Assembly: GCA_034932685.1 (NCBI GenBank)
Contig: JAYFOM010000009.1
Location: 1-58,564, forward strand
Length of the DNA stretch: 58,564 bases
Direction: 5' to 3'
Source: JAQUCI01 sp034932685
GTDB taxonomy: Bacteria > Bacillota_I > Bacilli_A > Erysipelotrichales > Erysipelotrichaceae
This document shows, one piece after another, positions 7,373-16,600 of this stretch. The position numbers were made by a program, and so were the translations under genes. Numbering within the stretch: position 1 is the stretch's first letter; every line of letters begins with the position of its first letter. Below the pieces are notes generated by a model. It saw nothing but the letters and a program-made list of their open reading frames with translations, had not been told where the DNA came from and made no database searches.

Positions 7373-7662
7373 TGATCACAAATAAACAAAAAGCATTTTT
7401 AAGAGCTTTAGGGAATCACCAAAGAGCAGTATTTCAAGTTGGCAAAGAAGGTATTACGGATAATCTTATTGCGGGTATTAGTGATGGATTGAATGCTAAT
7501 GAGGTCTTAAAGTTTAAATTACTGAAAACGTGTCCCTTAACTGCTAATGAAGCTGCTATCATGGTTGCGGCTGCTACTCAAAGTGAGATAGTTCAGATTA
7601 TTGGTAAAACCGTTTTACTTTACAAAAAGAATCCAGATGGGAAGATTAAACTGCCACGATGA
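7372..7662 (+). CDS. yhbY: YhbY/YqeI, CRM-domain RNA-binding protein
   Basis: 96 aa, the full length of a stand-alone CRM domain. It opens with KQKAFLRALGN and has FQVGKEGITDNLI, matching the YhbY family (L...AH.L.PvvqvGk.Glt). YhbY binds pre-50S particles. Its start overlaps the yqeH stop by one base, and its stop overlaps the next start (ATGA). Confidence 0.92.
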   Translation: MITNKQKAFLRALGNHQRAVFQVGKEGITDNLIAGISDGLNANEVLKFKLLKTCPLTANEAAIMVAAATQSEIVQIIGKTVLLYKKNPDGKIKLPR

Positions 7663-8462
7663 AGCGAATAGCGGTGTTTAGTGGTGTGTTTGATCCGATT
7701 ACAATAAAAGATACCCAGGATGCTTTAAAACTGCTCAAAAGCCACCAAATTGATAAGGTTGCCTTTAAGGTTATAAAGGATCATCCCTATTATCAAGATC
7801 GTATTAATATGGTTAAATTAGCAATCAAACCATATCGCCGATTATGTCTATATGATGAGAAATTAAGTGATGTAACTTACATTGATTTTGACTTAACAGA
7901 GACCAGTAATAAAATAGATGATTTTAATGATATTAAAAGAAGTGTCAAACATTACATTTTACAAAACGAACTATATATAAAAGATATCCTAAAGCGTAGA
8001 TTATCAAAGAAACGATATGAACATGTTAATAGCGCTGCTGTTTTAGCAGTTACGCTGGCAAAACATTATAACATTAATACTAATAGTGCTTACTTAGCAG
8101 CAATATTGCATGATTATACCAAAGAATTAAGTACTGAAAAACAAACGGCTTTAATGAAGATATATTATCCTGAAAAACTTGATAAACATCCAAAGACTTA
8201 TCATCAGTATACTGCCATGACCTTAGTCAAACAAGATTTTGGTATTTACCAACAAGATATCATCGATGCAATTGGTAATCACGTTAACGGTACTGATCAC
8301 AAAAGATTGAGTAAGATCATATACTGTGTTGATAAAATTGATGATACAAGAAAGATAGATAATACTTTTATTAAAGCGCTGTGTTTTAAGGATATTGATA
8401 AAGCATATATGATGATCAAAGAAAAGCAAGAACAATACCTAAATGGAGGTAAAAATGAATGA
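7659..8462 (+). CDS. yqeK: Fusion of a degenerate NadD-like domain with a YqeK HD hydrolase domain
   Basis: 267 aa in two parts. Residues 1-110 resemble nicotinate mononucleotide adenylyltransferase, opening with GVFDP, but are only about half as long as NadD, and the catalytic GxFDPxHxGH reads GVFDPITIKD: both His residues are gone. The region ending SVKHYILQNELY still matches the NadD C-terminus. Residues 115-267 are YqeK: EHV (His122), AAILHDYTKE (His151-Asp152), HPKTYHQYTA, GNHVNG (His208) and KIIYCVDKID. YqeK enzymes are HD-type Ap4A hydrolases. NadD-YqeK fusions occur in Mollicutes. I infer an active hydrolase and an inactive N-terminal domain. It overlaps yhbY by 4 nt and rsfS by 8 nt. 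Confidence 0.82.
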   Translation: MKRIAVFSGVFDPITIKDTQDALKLLKSHQIDKVAFKVIKDHPYYQDRINMVKLAIKPYRRLCLYDEKLSDVTYIDFDLTETSNKIDDFNDIKRSVKHYILQNELYIKDILKRRLSKKRYEHVNSAAVLAVTLAKHYNINTNSAYLAAILHDYTKELSTEKQTALMKIYYPEKLDKHPKTYHQYTAMTLVKQDFGIYQQDIIDAIGNHVNGTDHKRLSKIIYCVDKIDDTRKIDNTFIKALCFKDIDKAYMMIKEKQEQYLNGGKNE

Positions 8463-8799
8463 GTTATTAAGCATTGTCGTCAAAGCCATTGATGAAAAGA
8501 TAGGAAATGAGATCAAGATCATTGATTTTCGTAATAACAATCCATTAACAGACTTTTTTGTGATCGCTGATGTCAGTAACAATCGCCAAATGAATGCGGT
8601 TATCGATAATGTGGTTGAAAAGATCGAAAAATCAGGGTATATCATTAAAGCTATTGAGGGTCAACAAGATAGTGGTTGGCAATTAATTGATGCTTATGAT
8701 GTTATCATTCATATTTTCATAAAAGAAGAACGTTATTTCTATAACCTTGAAAAATTATGGGCTGATTTCCCACAGGTTGATGTTAATGAACTCCTATGA
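8455..8799 (+). CDS. rsfS: Ribosome silencing factor RsfS
   Basis: 114 aa. IKIIDFRNNNPLTDFFVIADVSNNRQ corresponds to the central RsfS/YbeB/Iojap segment (v.DvR..s..tDyfvi.tg.s.rq), followed by GWQLIDAYDVIIHIF, a second hallmark. It binds ribosomal protein uL14 and blocks subunit joining in starvation. The start is ATG 8455 with GGAGG at 8445-8449; an ATG at 8443 overlaps that site and is rejected. It overlaps both neighbours. Confidence 0.92.
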   Translation: MNELLSIVVKAIDEKIGNEIKIIDFRNNNPLTDFFVIADVSNNRQMNAVIDNVVEKIEKSGYIIKAIEGQQDSGWQLIDAYDVIIHIFIKEERYFYNLEKLWADFPQVDVNELL

Positions 8800-9487
8800 T
8801 GTTCTAGCAGCTTTTTATGATGAGCTGATTATTGAACCATCAAGCATTGATGAATGGATTATATTTACCAAAAAACATGCCTTTGGTAGTGAAATATTGG
8901 AAATAGCTTGTGGAAGCGGCATAATTACCGAAAAGTTAATTGATGCGGGATATCATGTTGAAGGTTTTGATTTATCATCAGTTATGATCGATAAGGCAAA
9001 AATTAAACTAAAAAATCTTAAAGTAAATCTTTTTGTGGATGATATGCGGACATTTACTCTTGCGAAAACATATCAAACGATAGTTTGTTTTAATGATAGT
9101 GTTAATTATTTAAGTGATAGTATTGAATTAAAGCAATTGTTTGATAGTGTTGCAAAGCATCTTGAAAAAGATGGTGTATTTCTGTTTGATATTCATACTT
9201 CTGAACGTTTACAAGAGTTCACAAATGAGTTTATTGAAGAAGGCTACATTAATGATACCCCATATCAATGGTCAATAATTAGTGAAGATGATAAGATTTT
9301 ACACAATTTAGTATTCTACATTAATAACAAGCCTTGTATTGAACAACATATACAAACGGTTTTCGCAAAAGAAGAAGTAAAGAAAATGCTTGATACATGT
9401 GGCTTTAATGTGAAGATTTATACTGATTTTGATAAAAATGAAGCAGAAAAGGGCGACAAGTGGTTTTTTGTCGCTGTTAGGAGATAA
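8786..9487 (+). CDS. yqeM: SAM-dependent methyltransferase, YqeM-like
   Basis: 233 aa. The N-terminus NSYDVLAAFYDEL is typical of YqeM-like class I methyltransferases. LEIACGSGIITEKL (motif I, SAM binding), VEGFDLSSVMIDKAK and VNLFVDDMRTF follow in the Rossmann order. The target is unknown. ATG 8786 gives the usual family N-terminus; an ATG at 8747 would add 13 residues read through the rsfS end. It overlaps rsfS by 14 nt. Position after rsfS matches Bacillus yqeM. Confidence 0.85.
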   Translation: MNSYDVLAAFYDELIIEPSSIDEWIIFTKKHAFGSEILEIACGSGIITEKLIDAGYHVEGFDLSSVMIDKAKIKLKNLKVNLFVDDMRTFTLAKTYQTIVCFNDSVNYLSDSIELKQLFDSVAKHLEKDGVFLFDIHTSERLQEFTNEFIEEGYINDTPYQWSIISEDDKILHNLVFYINNKPCIEQHIQTVFAKEEVKKMLDTCGFNVKIYTDFDKNEAEKGDKWFFVAVRR

Positions 9488-9489
9488 AG

Positions 9490-10182
9490 ATGATTGGCAT
9501 CATAACCGCAATGTATGAAGAATTAGAAGCTGTAAAAACTCAAATGATAAAAACTACTGAATTTAAGGAACATGATTTTTGTTTTTATCATGGGTATCTA
9601 AACCAAGTTGAAGTTGTGTTAACTACCAGTGGTGTTGGAAAAGTGCAAGCTGCGATCGCAACAACCATATTGATAAAGCAGTTTAAGCCAAAAGGATTGA
9701 TCAATGTAGGAGTAGCAGGTAGCCTCAAATCAGATGTCAAAATTGATACAGTAGTGTGTGCGACGATGGTAGCACAATGGGATTTTGATTTAACCGCATT
9801 TGGCTATAAAAAAGGATTTGATCAATCAAGATATACCTACATTGTAGAGAAACGTTTGCTTGATATACTACGATCAGTTTTAAACGAAAAAGATAATCTT
9901 AGGTTTCTACCAATGGTAACAGGTGACCAATTCATATATCAAAAGTCACAGATCGATACAATAAAAAAAGATTATCCAAATGCTGCATGTGTTGATATGG
10001 AAGCAGGGGCGATTGCACAAGTTGCTTCAAATTATAAACTACCATTTTTGATCTTACGCAGTATTAGTGATGCAACTGAAGAAAATAACAATGAAGAAAC
10101 ATTTGATAATTTAGTAAAACAAGCAAGTGCTACGGCTGCTAAATATTGCTTTATAGCAGTAAGCGTTTTTAATCATGTTTGA
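9490..10182 (+). CDS. mtnN: 5'-methylthioadenosine/S-adenosylhomocysteine nucleosidase
   Basis: 230 aa, the usual length. IGIITAMYEEL at the start carries the general-acid Glu, GVAGSL is the central glycine loop, CVDMEAGAIAQVA holds the ribose-binding Glu, and RSISDAT holds the catalytic Asp. The enzyme cleaves MTA and SAH to adenine plus a thio-sugar, recycling by-products of SAM-dependent methylation; it follows a methyltransferase gene. The ribosome site TAGGAGAT overlaps the upstream stop. Confidence 0.93.
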   Translation: MIGIITAMYEELEAVKTQMIKTTEFKEHDFCFYHGYLNQVEVVLTTSGVGKVQAAIATTILIKQFKPKGLINVGVAGSLKSDVKIDTVVCATMVAQWDFDLTAFGYKKGFDQSRYTYIVEKRLLDILRSVLNEKDNLRFLPMVTGDQFIYQKSQIDTIKKDYPNAACVDMEAGAIAQVASNYKLPFLILRSISDATEENNNEETFDNLVKQASATAAKYCFIAVSVFNHV

Positions 10183-10792
10183 TTTTTTTAAAAATATTTA
10201 TGATTTACTAAGTAACCTTGAGTTTTGGTTATCACTTTTAAGAGGTTTTAAAGCAGCTGGGCCATTATATCCAATCATACTGACAATGATCGAAGCTTTT
10301 TTTCCTATATTGCCATTAGTGGCGATTGTTGCCTTCAATGTTGCAAGTCACGGTTATCTTTGGGGTTTTATCTATTCATGGTTAGGTAGTGTTTTAGGTG
10401 CTTTTTTGGTATTTTCTTTTTTCAAACGATTACGTAATTACGCTTTGATGCAAAGAATCATTGGAAAAAACAAAATCAATCGAGTATTAACCTGGGTAGC
10501 GAAACAGAACATGCTAGTGTTGTTTGTATTATCAACACTACCATTTACACCAAGTTCATTAATCAATATTAGTTTTGGTTTAGCAAAATATAAAAGTCGC
10601 GATTTTCTAATAACTATTTTTCTTGCTAAGATAATCATGATATCATCACTTGCTTTTTTTGGTAATACGTTGGTGTTCAATTGGGATAGACCACTTTTGA
10701 TTATAATAGCGATTATCATGATGATTGGTTTATACTTGTTGTCAATATATATTAATCATAAAAGCGGCATTGATAAGATTGATAAAAATTAG
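10175..10792 (+). CDS. TVP38/TMEM64 (SNARE-associated, DedA-superfamily) membrane protein
   Basis: 205 aa with about five membrane segments. GYLWGFIYSWLGSVLGA and LPFTPSSLINISFGL are the paired conserved segments of the VTT/SNARE-associated domain. Relatives act in lipid scrambling or undecaprenyl-phosphate recycling, but the role of this member is unassigned. It starts within the end of mtnN (8-nt overlap) with only a weak ribosome site, so translation probably depends on coupling. No terminator is obvious downstream. Confidence 0.8.
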   Translation: MFDFFKNIYDLLSNLEFWLSLLRGFKAAGPLYPIILTMIEAFFPILPLVAIVAFNVASHGYLWGFIYSWLGSVLGAFLVFSFFKRLRNYALMQRIIGKNKINRVLTWVAKQNMLVLFVLSTLPFTPSSLINISFGLAKYKSRDFLITIFLAKIIMISSLAFFGNTLVFNWDRPLLIIIAIIMMIGLYLLSIYINHKSGIDKIDKN

Positions 10793-10887
10793 TAAAAATA
10801 ATAATATGAATTTCTTTTATTAAGGATTATAATTGATATAGTCTTTATTATTCTTAAAAATAGTTATCTTAATAAGAGGAATTGCTG

Positions 10888-11424
10888 ATGATACTAATTA
10901 AACGTTTTGATTTTTACGAATGCATGATCAATAACAAAATCGAAAATAGTCTTGATGCTCAGTTTTGGATGTTTAAAATTGAAGATATCAATAATAATAA
11001 TGAGTATGACGTCTATCTTTTTAATCGTCGTTTTAATAACGAAAGAATTGATCAAATTAAGTTTATTATTGATCAAAAAGAGGTTATTATCAATAATTTT
11101 ACCCATGCTCTTAATCACAATAGTAACAATATCATCAAATGTAGATTATATGGGTATAACATTCATAATATTCAGATAAGGGAAATTATCATCAATAATA
11201 AAAAAGCTGATATTAAACAACCCACAGTATTGTTTAAACCCATTAAGAGACTTAAACTAATCGATATGATAAGATATAAACGTTATTTTCCAAATATTGA
11301 AGTGATTCCAATATTTATGGATGATTATTGGCAGTGTTGTTGTGGCTATCATAATAAAGTACAAGCAACCAAATGTGAGTTCTGTAATACATCTATTGAT
11401 AAACTTAAACGTATATGCAAATAA
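10888..11424 (+). CDS. Unknown protein with C-terminal zinc ribbon
   Basis: 178 aa, family not recognised. The first 140 residues are beta-rich and very rich in Asn and Ile, with no signal peptide. The C-terminus has YWQCCCGYHNK and TKCEFCNT, a CxC/CxxC arrangement like the small zinc ribbons (W.C.CG..N...C..C) found at the ends of many Bacillota proteins of unknown role. ATG 10888 sits seven bases after AGAGGA. It is convergent with an anchored thioredoxin-like gene and shares its terminator. Codon use is even more AT-rich than its neighbours. Confidence 0.6.
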   Translation: MILIKRFDFYECMINNKIENSLDAQFWMFKIEDINNNNEYDVYLFNRRFNNERIDQIKFIIDQKEVIINNFTHALNHNSNNIIKCRLYGYNIHNIQIREIIINNKKADIKQPTVLFKPIKRLKLIDMIRYKRYFPNIEVIPIFMDDYWQCCCGYHNKVQATKCEFCNTSIDKLKRICK

Positions 11425-11429
11425 AAAAA

Positions 11430-11464
11430 CTCCGGCTATTTATTTAATGCCGGAGCTATTTTTT
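11430..11464. terminator. Bidirectional terminator
   Basis: CTCCGGC (11430-11436) pairs with GCCGGAG (11449-11455) around a 12-nt loop. An A-run lies on the left and a T-run (11459-11464) on the right, so both strands have a U-tract. It serves the convergent zinc-ribbon and thioredoxin-like genes and overlaps the stop of the latter. Confidence 0.8.
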
Positions 11465-11975
11465 CTTCAACCTTATAAACACCTTTCCAAATACCGTTTT
11501 CATACATCCAAGTCTTTAGATCTTGTGAGTCAAAGGGATTGTTTTTATCCCAATAAAGACTGTTTATTACGGTAATCTTGCCATCAATATTTTGCACTGT
11601 CACAAACGCTGGATAATTAGTTATGCCCCAGTTATTGGTCATATACTGCTTTGAGTCAGGAGCTTCATAGAAATCAACAAACTCTATATCATTAAGTTCT
11701 TTCGTTTGTAATTCAATAACTAACGGTTTAATCACATAATCACGGACATAAATACAATCGTTCTTATTTAGGTCACATAACCACAAGTAATGTGGTTTGT
11801 TATCGGCGGTTATATGATCATTGATATTAGCGTAAGTTAATTTATGTTCTTGGATGGCAACAAGGTTATCAGCGATGATTGCCGCTTGTTTTGGTCTAAA
11901 ATAGAAATAGGTGGCTACACCAAAACAAATGACTAAGACAATGGTTGAAACTATTCGTGTCATTTTCTTCGTCAT
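11436..11975 (-). CDS. Membrane-anchored thioredoxin-like protein without CxxC
   Basis: 179 aa. One membrane segment (about residues 6-22, RIVSTIVLVICFGVATYFYF) anchors an extracellular domain. LWLCDLNKNDCIYVRD sits where a thioredoxin CxxC would lie, but the two Cys are separated by six residues. NWGITNYPAFVTVQN looks like the cis-Pro loop and following strand of a thioredoxin fold. Disulfide exchange is therefore doubtful; a binding or scaffold role is possible. ATG 11975 has GGAGG at 11980-11984. It is monocistronic and divergent from the YpmB-like gene. Confidence 0.55.
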   Translation of the reverse strand: MTKKMTRIVSTIVLVICFGVATYFYFRPKQAAIIADNLVAIQEHKLTYANINDHITADNKPHYLWLCDLNKNDCIYVRDYVIKPLVIELQTKELNDIEFVDFYEAPDSKQYMTNNWGITNYPAFVTVQNIDGKITVINSLYWDKNNPFDSQDLKTWMYENGIWKGVYKVEEKIAPALNK

Positions 11976-12012
11976 ATGACCTCCATTTGATACAAAAAAC
12001 ACTTTAACATTT

Positions 12013-12041
12013 TTCACTTTTTTATGCAAATTTGCTATAAT
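12013..12041 (+). promoter_or_regulatory. Promoter of the YpmB-like/dnaD/nth operon
   Basis: TTCACT (12013-12018), 17-bp spacer, TATAAT (12036-12041) with TG at 12033-12034. The predicted start near 12048 is inside the AAGGAG ribosome site (12047-12052). Confidence 0.65.
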
Positions 12042-12060
12042 CTATTAAGGAGTAAGAATG

Positions 12061-12519
12061 ATGAACAAAGTATTAATTAAGTTTTTGATGAGTATCTTGC
12101 TAATATTGATGATTGTTTTCATCGTTATTTTTAATATATCATATTTTATCGGTTCTCCAATACTAATTTATCGCTTGAATGATCAGAAAGCACTTGAAAC
12201 GATGAGTAAGAATAATGATCTAAGCGATTGTGTTTTGATATCACGCTTTGCGGATGATCAAGTTTATTATGTTGCTCAATGTCATAACACATATCATTAT
12301 TTTGATACTACTGGTAAACTTTTAGCTAGTAGACTTATAAGTAGTTTAAATATTGAACAAATATTAACTCTTTATCAAAGTGAATATCAATTCAGTACAA
12401 ACGATATAAAGCTTGGTTATTATAAAGAAAGACCAATATATTTAATAAAAACAGTGGAAGGTGAACTATTAATCGATTATGATGAGTTTACTATTCTAAG
12501 ATATTATAAAAGGGGTTAA
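12061..12519 (+). CDS. YpmB-like single-pass membrane protein
   Basis: 152 aa. An N-terminal membrane segment (about 5-30) is followed by an extracellular domain with a repeated beta pattern: VYYVAQCHNTYHYFDTTGK, then a helix, then PIYLIKTVEGELLIDYDEF. This resembles the DUF5590/PepSY arrangement of Bacillus YpmB. The position directly before dnaD-nth, with ponA-recU beyond, matches ypmB in the Bacillus ypmB-...-dnaD-nth-...-ponA-recU cluster. Sequence similarity is weak, so the call leans on order. ATG 12061 was chosen over 12058 for spacing from AAGGAG. Confidence 0.6.
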   Translation: MNKVLIKFLMSILLILMIVFIVIFNISYFIGSPILIYRLNDQKALETMSKNNDLSDCVLISRFADDQVYYVAQCHNTYHYFDTTGKLLASRLISSLNIEQILTLYQSEYQFSTNDIKLGYYKERPIYLIKTVEGELLIDYDEFTILRYYKRG

Positions 12520-12522
12520 TGT

Positions 12523-13029
12523 ATGACAAAATGGTGGAATGAAAGATACTTTAATAAAAGAGTATGGCTTTTAGATAATCTTCAAAATTTGCAATTGACA
12601 CTTGAAGAAGCGATGTTATTGATCGTAGTTGATTATCACAATGAGTTTCAACTTGATTTGTCTTTGAATATTTTAAGCGCTAAATGTAATGTTGCAGTTG
12701 ATAAGCTTGATAATTTGATAAATAACTTAAGAACCAAGGGTTATCTTGATATCAAGGTTGTTAATAAGAAGATCAAGTTTATTATTGATGGTATTTTTGA
12801 TGAGAATAAAGTTACATCATATGATAAGTCTTCACTTTATGATTTGTTTGAAAATGAACTAGGTAAGATACTTTCACAAGGTGATCTGAGAAGAATAAAT
12901 GAATGGTTAAGTATGTATAAAGAAGAAGAAATAATCAATGCTCTAAGAGAAGCAGTAATTTATAAAAAGAAGAATTTAAACTATATTCATAATATTTTAG
13001 TAAACAGTCGTGAGGATAAAAATGACTGA
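12523..13029 (+). CDS. dnaD: DnaD replication-initiation protein
   Basis: 168 aa, a little shorter than Bacillus DnaD. The N-terminal half fits a winged helix (LTLEEAMLLIVVDY to KLDNLINNLRTKGYL). The C-terminal DnaB_2 domain ends in NLNYIHNILVN, matching the conserved YIxxIL motif. DnaD helps load the replicative helicase. It starts after AAGGGG and overlaps nth by 8 nt. Confidence 0.82.
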   Translation: MTKWWNERYFNKRVWLLDNLQNLQLTLEEAMLLIVVDYHNEFQLDLSLNILSAKCNVAVDKLDNLINNLRTKGYLDIKVVNKKIKFIIDGIFDENKVTSYDKSSLYDLFENELGKILSQGDLRRINEWLSMYKEEEIINALREAVIYKKKNLNYIHNILVNSREDKND

Positions 13030-13645
13030 TGAATTGATTTTAGATCATTTGATCAAATTATTTCCAAACGCCCATTGTGAACTTAATCATATTAGTGCTT
13101 ATCAGCTTACAGTTGCTGTTATGCTTTCAGCGCAAAGTACAGATGTTAGTGTTAACAAGGTAACCCCAAAGCTATTTGCGCGTTACTTAAATATCAATGA
13201 ACTTGCACAAGCGGATATTAATGAGCTTGAACAAATGATCAAGACAATAGGTTTATATCGAAACAAGGCTAAGAACTTAAAAAAAATGGCACAACATTGT
13301 TTGAGCCATTATAATGGTGAAATTCCTAACACCCTTAATGATCTAATGAGTTTACCTGGTATTGGCCGTAAAAGCGCAAATGTAATCTTATCAGTTTGGT
13401 TTAATGTTCCAGCTATAGCGGTGGATACGCATGTTGAACGTGTTGCTAAGCGTTTGGGGCTAGCGCCAATCGATGCTAGTGTTATAACTGTTGAAACAAA
13501 TCTAATGGAACGTTTTAGCTCAGATTCTTGGGGTTTACTTCATCATTTGTTGATTTTTTTTGGGCGATACAAGTGTTACGCACGAAAGCCTAACTGTGCT
13601 AATTGTCCGTTTCTAACAATATGTAAAAAAGACGCTCTTGATTGA
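13022..13645 (+). CDS. nth: Endonuclease III
   Basis: 207 aa, the usual size. The helix-hairpin-helix LPGIGRKSANVI carries the catalytic Lys, VDTHVERVAKRLGL carries the catalytic Asp, and CYARKPNCANCPFLTIC gives the C-x6-C-x2-C-x5-C [4Fe-4S] site. It removes oxidised pyrimidines and nicks the abasic site. The start is ATG 13022 after GAGGAT; a GTG at 13010 overlaps that site. It is the last gene of the operon and ends inside a bidirectional terminator. Confidence 0.95.
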   Translation: MTDELILDHLIKLFPNAHCELNHISAYQLTVAVMLSAQSTDVSVNKVTPKLFARYLNINELAQADINELEQMIKTIGLYRNKAKNLKKMAQHCLSHYNGEIPNTLNDLMSLPGIGRKSANVILSVWFNVPAIAVDTHVERVAKRLGLAPIDASVITVETNLMERFSSDSWGLLHHLLIFFGRYKCYARKPNCANCPFLTICKKDALD

Positions 13646-13653
13646 GCGTCTTT
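13627..13653. terminator. Bidirectional terminator between nth and ponA
   Basis: A 10-bp stem (13628-13637 with 13644-13653) with a 6-nt loop. The minus strand continues into six T, giving ponA a strong terminator; the plus-strand tail is shorter. The nth stop lies in the hairpin. Confidence 0.8.
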
Positions 13654-13655
13654 GC

Positions 13656-16600
13656 TTATGGAGCTACATTAACTTGTATTGTTTGATTTACTAATTGAGA
13701 GTAGTATGGTTTATTACCTGTATTAAAGGTAGTAGAACCCATTGTTATACTAGTCACTATTTTTGTAGGATCAGTTAATGATGCTAGATTACTAACGGTT
13801 ATATTAGGTAAAGTTGAAGTGTATGCTAATACGTTTGCTACAGTAGTTGATTCACTTAGATTTAAGATAGGATCAAAATAAGTGATAACATAGTCAGTGT
13901 CACGTAGTCGTTTAACATTGATGTTAGTATTACGTGGATCAGTAGGTGTCATACTTATAATTTGATTCAATGTTGGTAAAGGTAGCATATCAATAGTACC
14001 ACCTGGAACCACTGACCATTTACCAGTAGCTACGCCAAGTTTGGTAGTGATCGTTGCTACTTCATTTTTATTGGTGAAATTAGGAAGACTTACTCTACCC
14101 TTATACTTGATCGTAACAGGTGTTGTGAGTAGATCATCAAATGGTATTGTTGTATTTCTAATATCGACATTAGTACTTGTTAAAAAGGAAGTGACATTGC
14201 CAAAATTAGTTGCTACTTCATCAAGTGTCATGATGTTTGCTTCATCTACCACAAGCTCCCAAATGGTGCTACTGATGCCATATGTAGTCATGAAGTCTTT
14301 GACTTCATCAATAGTATCAAGATCGCCAGTAGGTGGAATATCAATATCAAGTTTTATTGTTTGACATATCTGATTGCTTTTTGTTGATCCGCTATGGTAA
14401 GCATAATAACCACAAGCTTCGATTTCACCGCTCGCTGGAAGTGCTATTTTAATTTCTTGTTGAGAATTAGATGTAGCAACGCTTTCAACGCCGTTAATGC
14501 TCGCTTTATACTCTACTACCCCAAACACCCAGGTTGGATCATAAAGCTTTGTACCAAAGGCGGTGACAGTTGTAGTCTTACCGGTTTTTGGATCTGTAAT
14601 TTCAGTTGTTAGATCAAGCACATTATCACTCATTGTTAGTTGTGATTGATCAGGATAACTAGCCCAGTTTAAGGTTATAGTTGCTTCACCATTATCAATA
14701 CTCTTTAATGTTGCAGTAAAATTAGTTAAAGATGAAAGAGTAGGTATTGTTAAAGGTAACAAATTTAAATTCTTTCTGTTTATTAAACCAGTAACAATTA
14801 AATCAGGATTCATACCTTCAATTGGTGAAGCGTAGGGATAAACGCCTTTAACGTGAGTTATTTCGGTAATATTAGAAGGACGCGTGACATTACCTGGATT
14901 TTTACGATTTAAAACATCAAGTAATAAACTATTTATTCTTCCAGGAATATTCAATGCGCTTTTACTAGCACTTATAAAGGTACCTTGACCATCAACAGCA
15001 CGATCATAACCAATCCATACAGCTGTTGTATACTTGTTTGTAGAAGCGATCATCCACTTATCTTTTGCAGCGCCATTAGGGATACCAAAGCTAACAAAAC
15101 TATCATCATAGTTTGTTGTACCAGTTTTTGCATAAACTTCATAACTACGTTTCAATATTTGCATGTAATTACCATAATTGACACTTACATCTTGTTCCAT
15201 TAAGTATGTTGATAAGTAGGCTGATTCTGGTGATATAACACTTACTGAAGCATATGTTGGAGTATAAGGTTCTGAACCATCAGCAAACTCAATACGACTT
15301 ACAGTGTGTGGTGTTACGTATTTACCACCATTTATCATCGCACTATGGGCTGCCGCCATTTGTTCAACACTTACCTCGAAGGTTGAACCACCAATTGCAT
15401 AACCCAAATCAAATTTATCAGTAGTTACTTGTGTAAATCCAATCGAATTTAAGTACTCTACAATTTTCTTTGAACCAATGACATCTGATACATTTTCAAG
15501 GGTTGTATATGCAGGAATATTTAGTGATACACCAACAGCAAAATCAAGTAATACTTGGCCTTTGTATGTACCATCAAAGTTTTTCAATTGAATACCAGTT
15601 CCACGATATGCTACTGGTTTATCATCAAGAGGATGTGTAGTTGCCCAACCTAAGTATTCAAATGCCAAAGCATAGGATAAGAAGGGTTTAACAGCTGATC
15701 CTGGTTGTTTATACATGTGGGTTGCGCGATTGAAACCTTTAGCAACAATATTGCTTCTGCCACCACCAACACCAACAATAGCGCCAGTTTGATTATCCAT
15801 TGAAACAATAGCAACTTGCATTAAATCATCTGGCCATTTAACAATTGTCTCACCATTTTGAATAGCTTCAATCACATCTTGGGTTTGACGATCCATATGA
15901 GTGTAAATATTCATTTTTGTCGTATAGGGATCTTTACCTGTCAATGCGATAACTTCATCAACAACGGTATTGATATAAGACATATATTTATCACCAACAT
16001 TAGTTACGCCAACTAGTTGATCTTCAAGTTTGATATCAACTGCCAAATCGTATTCAAGTTCAGTGATATAGCCATGTTTTAACATCATTGCTAAAACCAC
16101 ATTACGTCTTTTAGCAGCCGCATCAATATTGCGATAAGCATTATAATAGTTAGGAGCATTAATAACACCTGCTAAATATGCGGCTTCACTTAGATTTAGT
16201 TCACTAACATCTTTACCAAAATAATACTGAGCAGCACCTTTGATACCACGAGTAGTGGAAGCGCCAAAATTGATGCGATTTACATATAGTTCAAAAATTC
16301 TTTTTTTACTTATTTGCTGATCAGCAATAATACCTAAATATATCTGTTGAATCTTATATTCAATGGATTTAACACGACTTGTTTGTGTTGCATCATCAGT
16401 GAAGTAAACACTTCTGATCAATTGCATTGATAGGGTAGAAGCACCTTGTGAAAAGCTCAGTGTTTTAATGTTTTCCAACATTGATTTAACAAATCTTGGA
16501 AGATCAAAACCATTATGTTCAAAAAAGCGGGAATCTTCAATTGATACAAAAGCATCAATCAAAGCTTGTGGCATATCTTCATATGCGACATTTTCACGAC

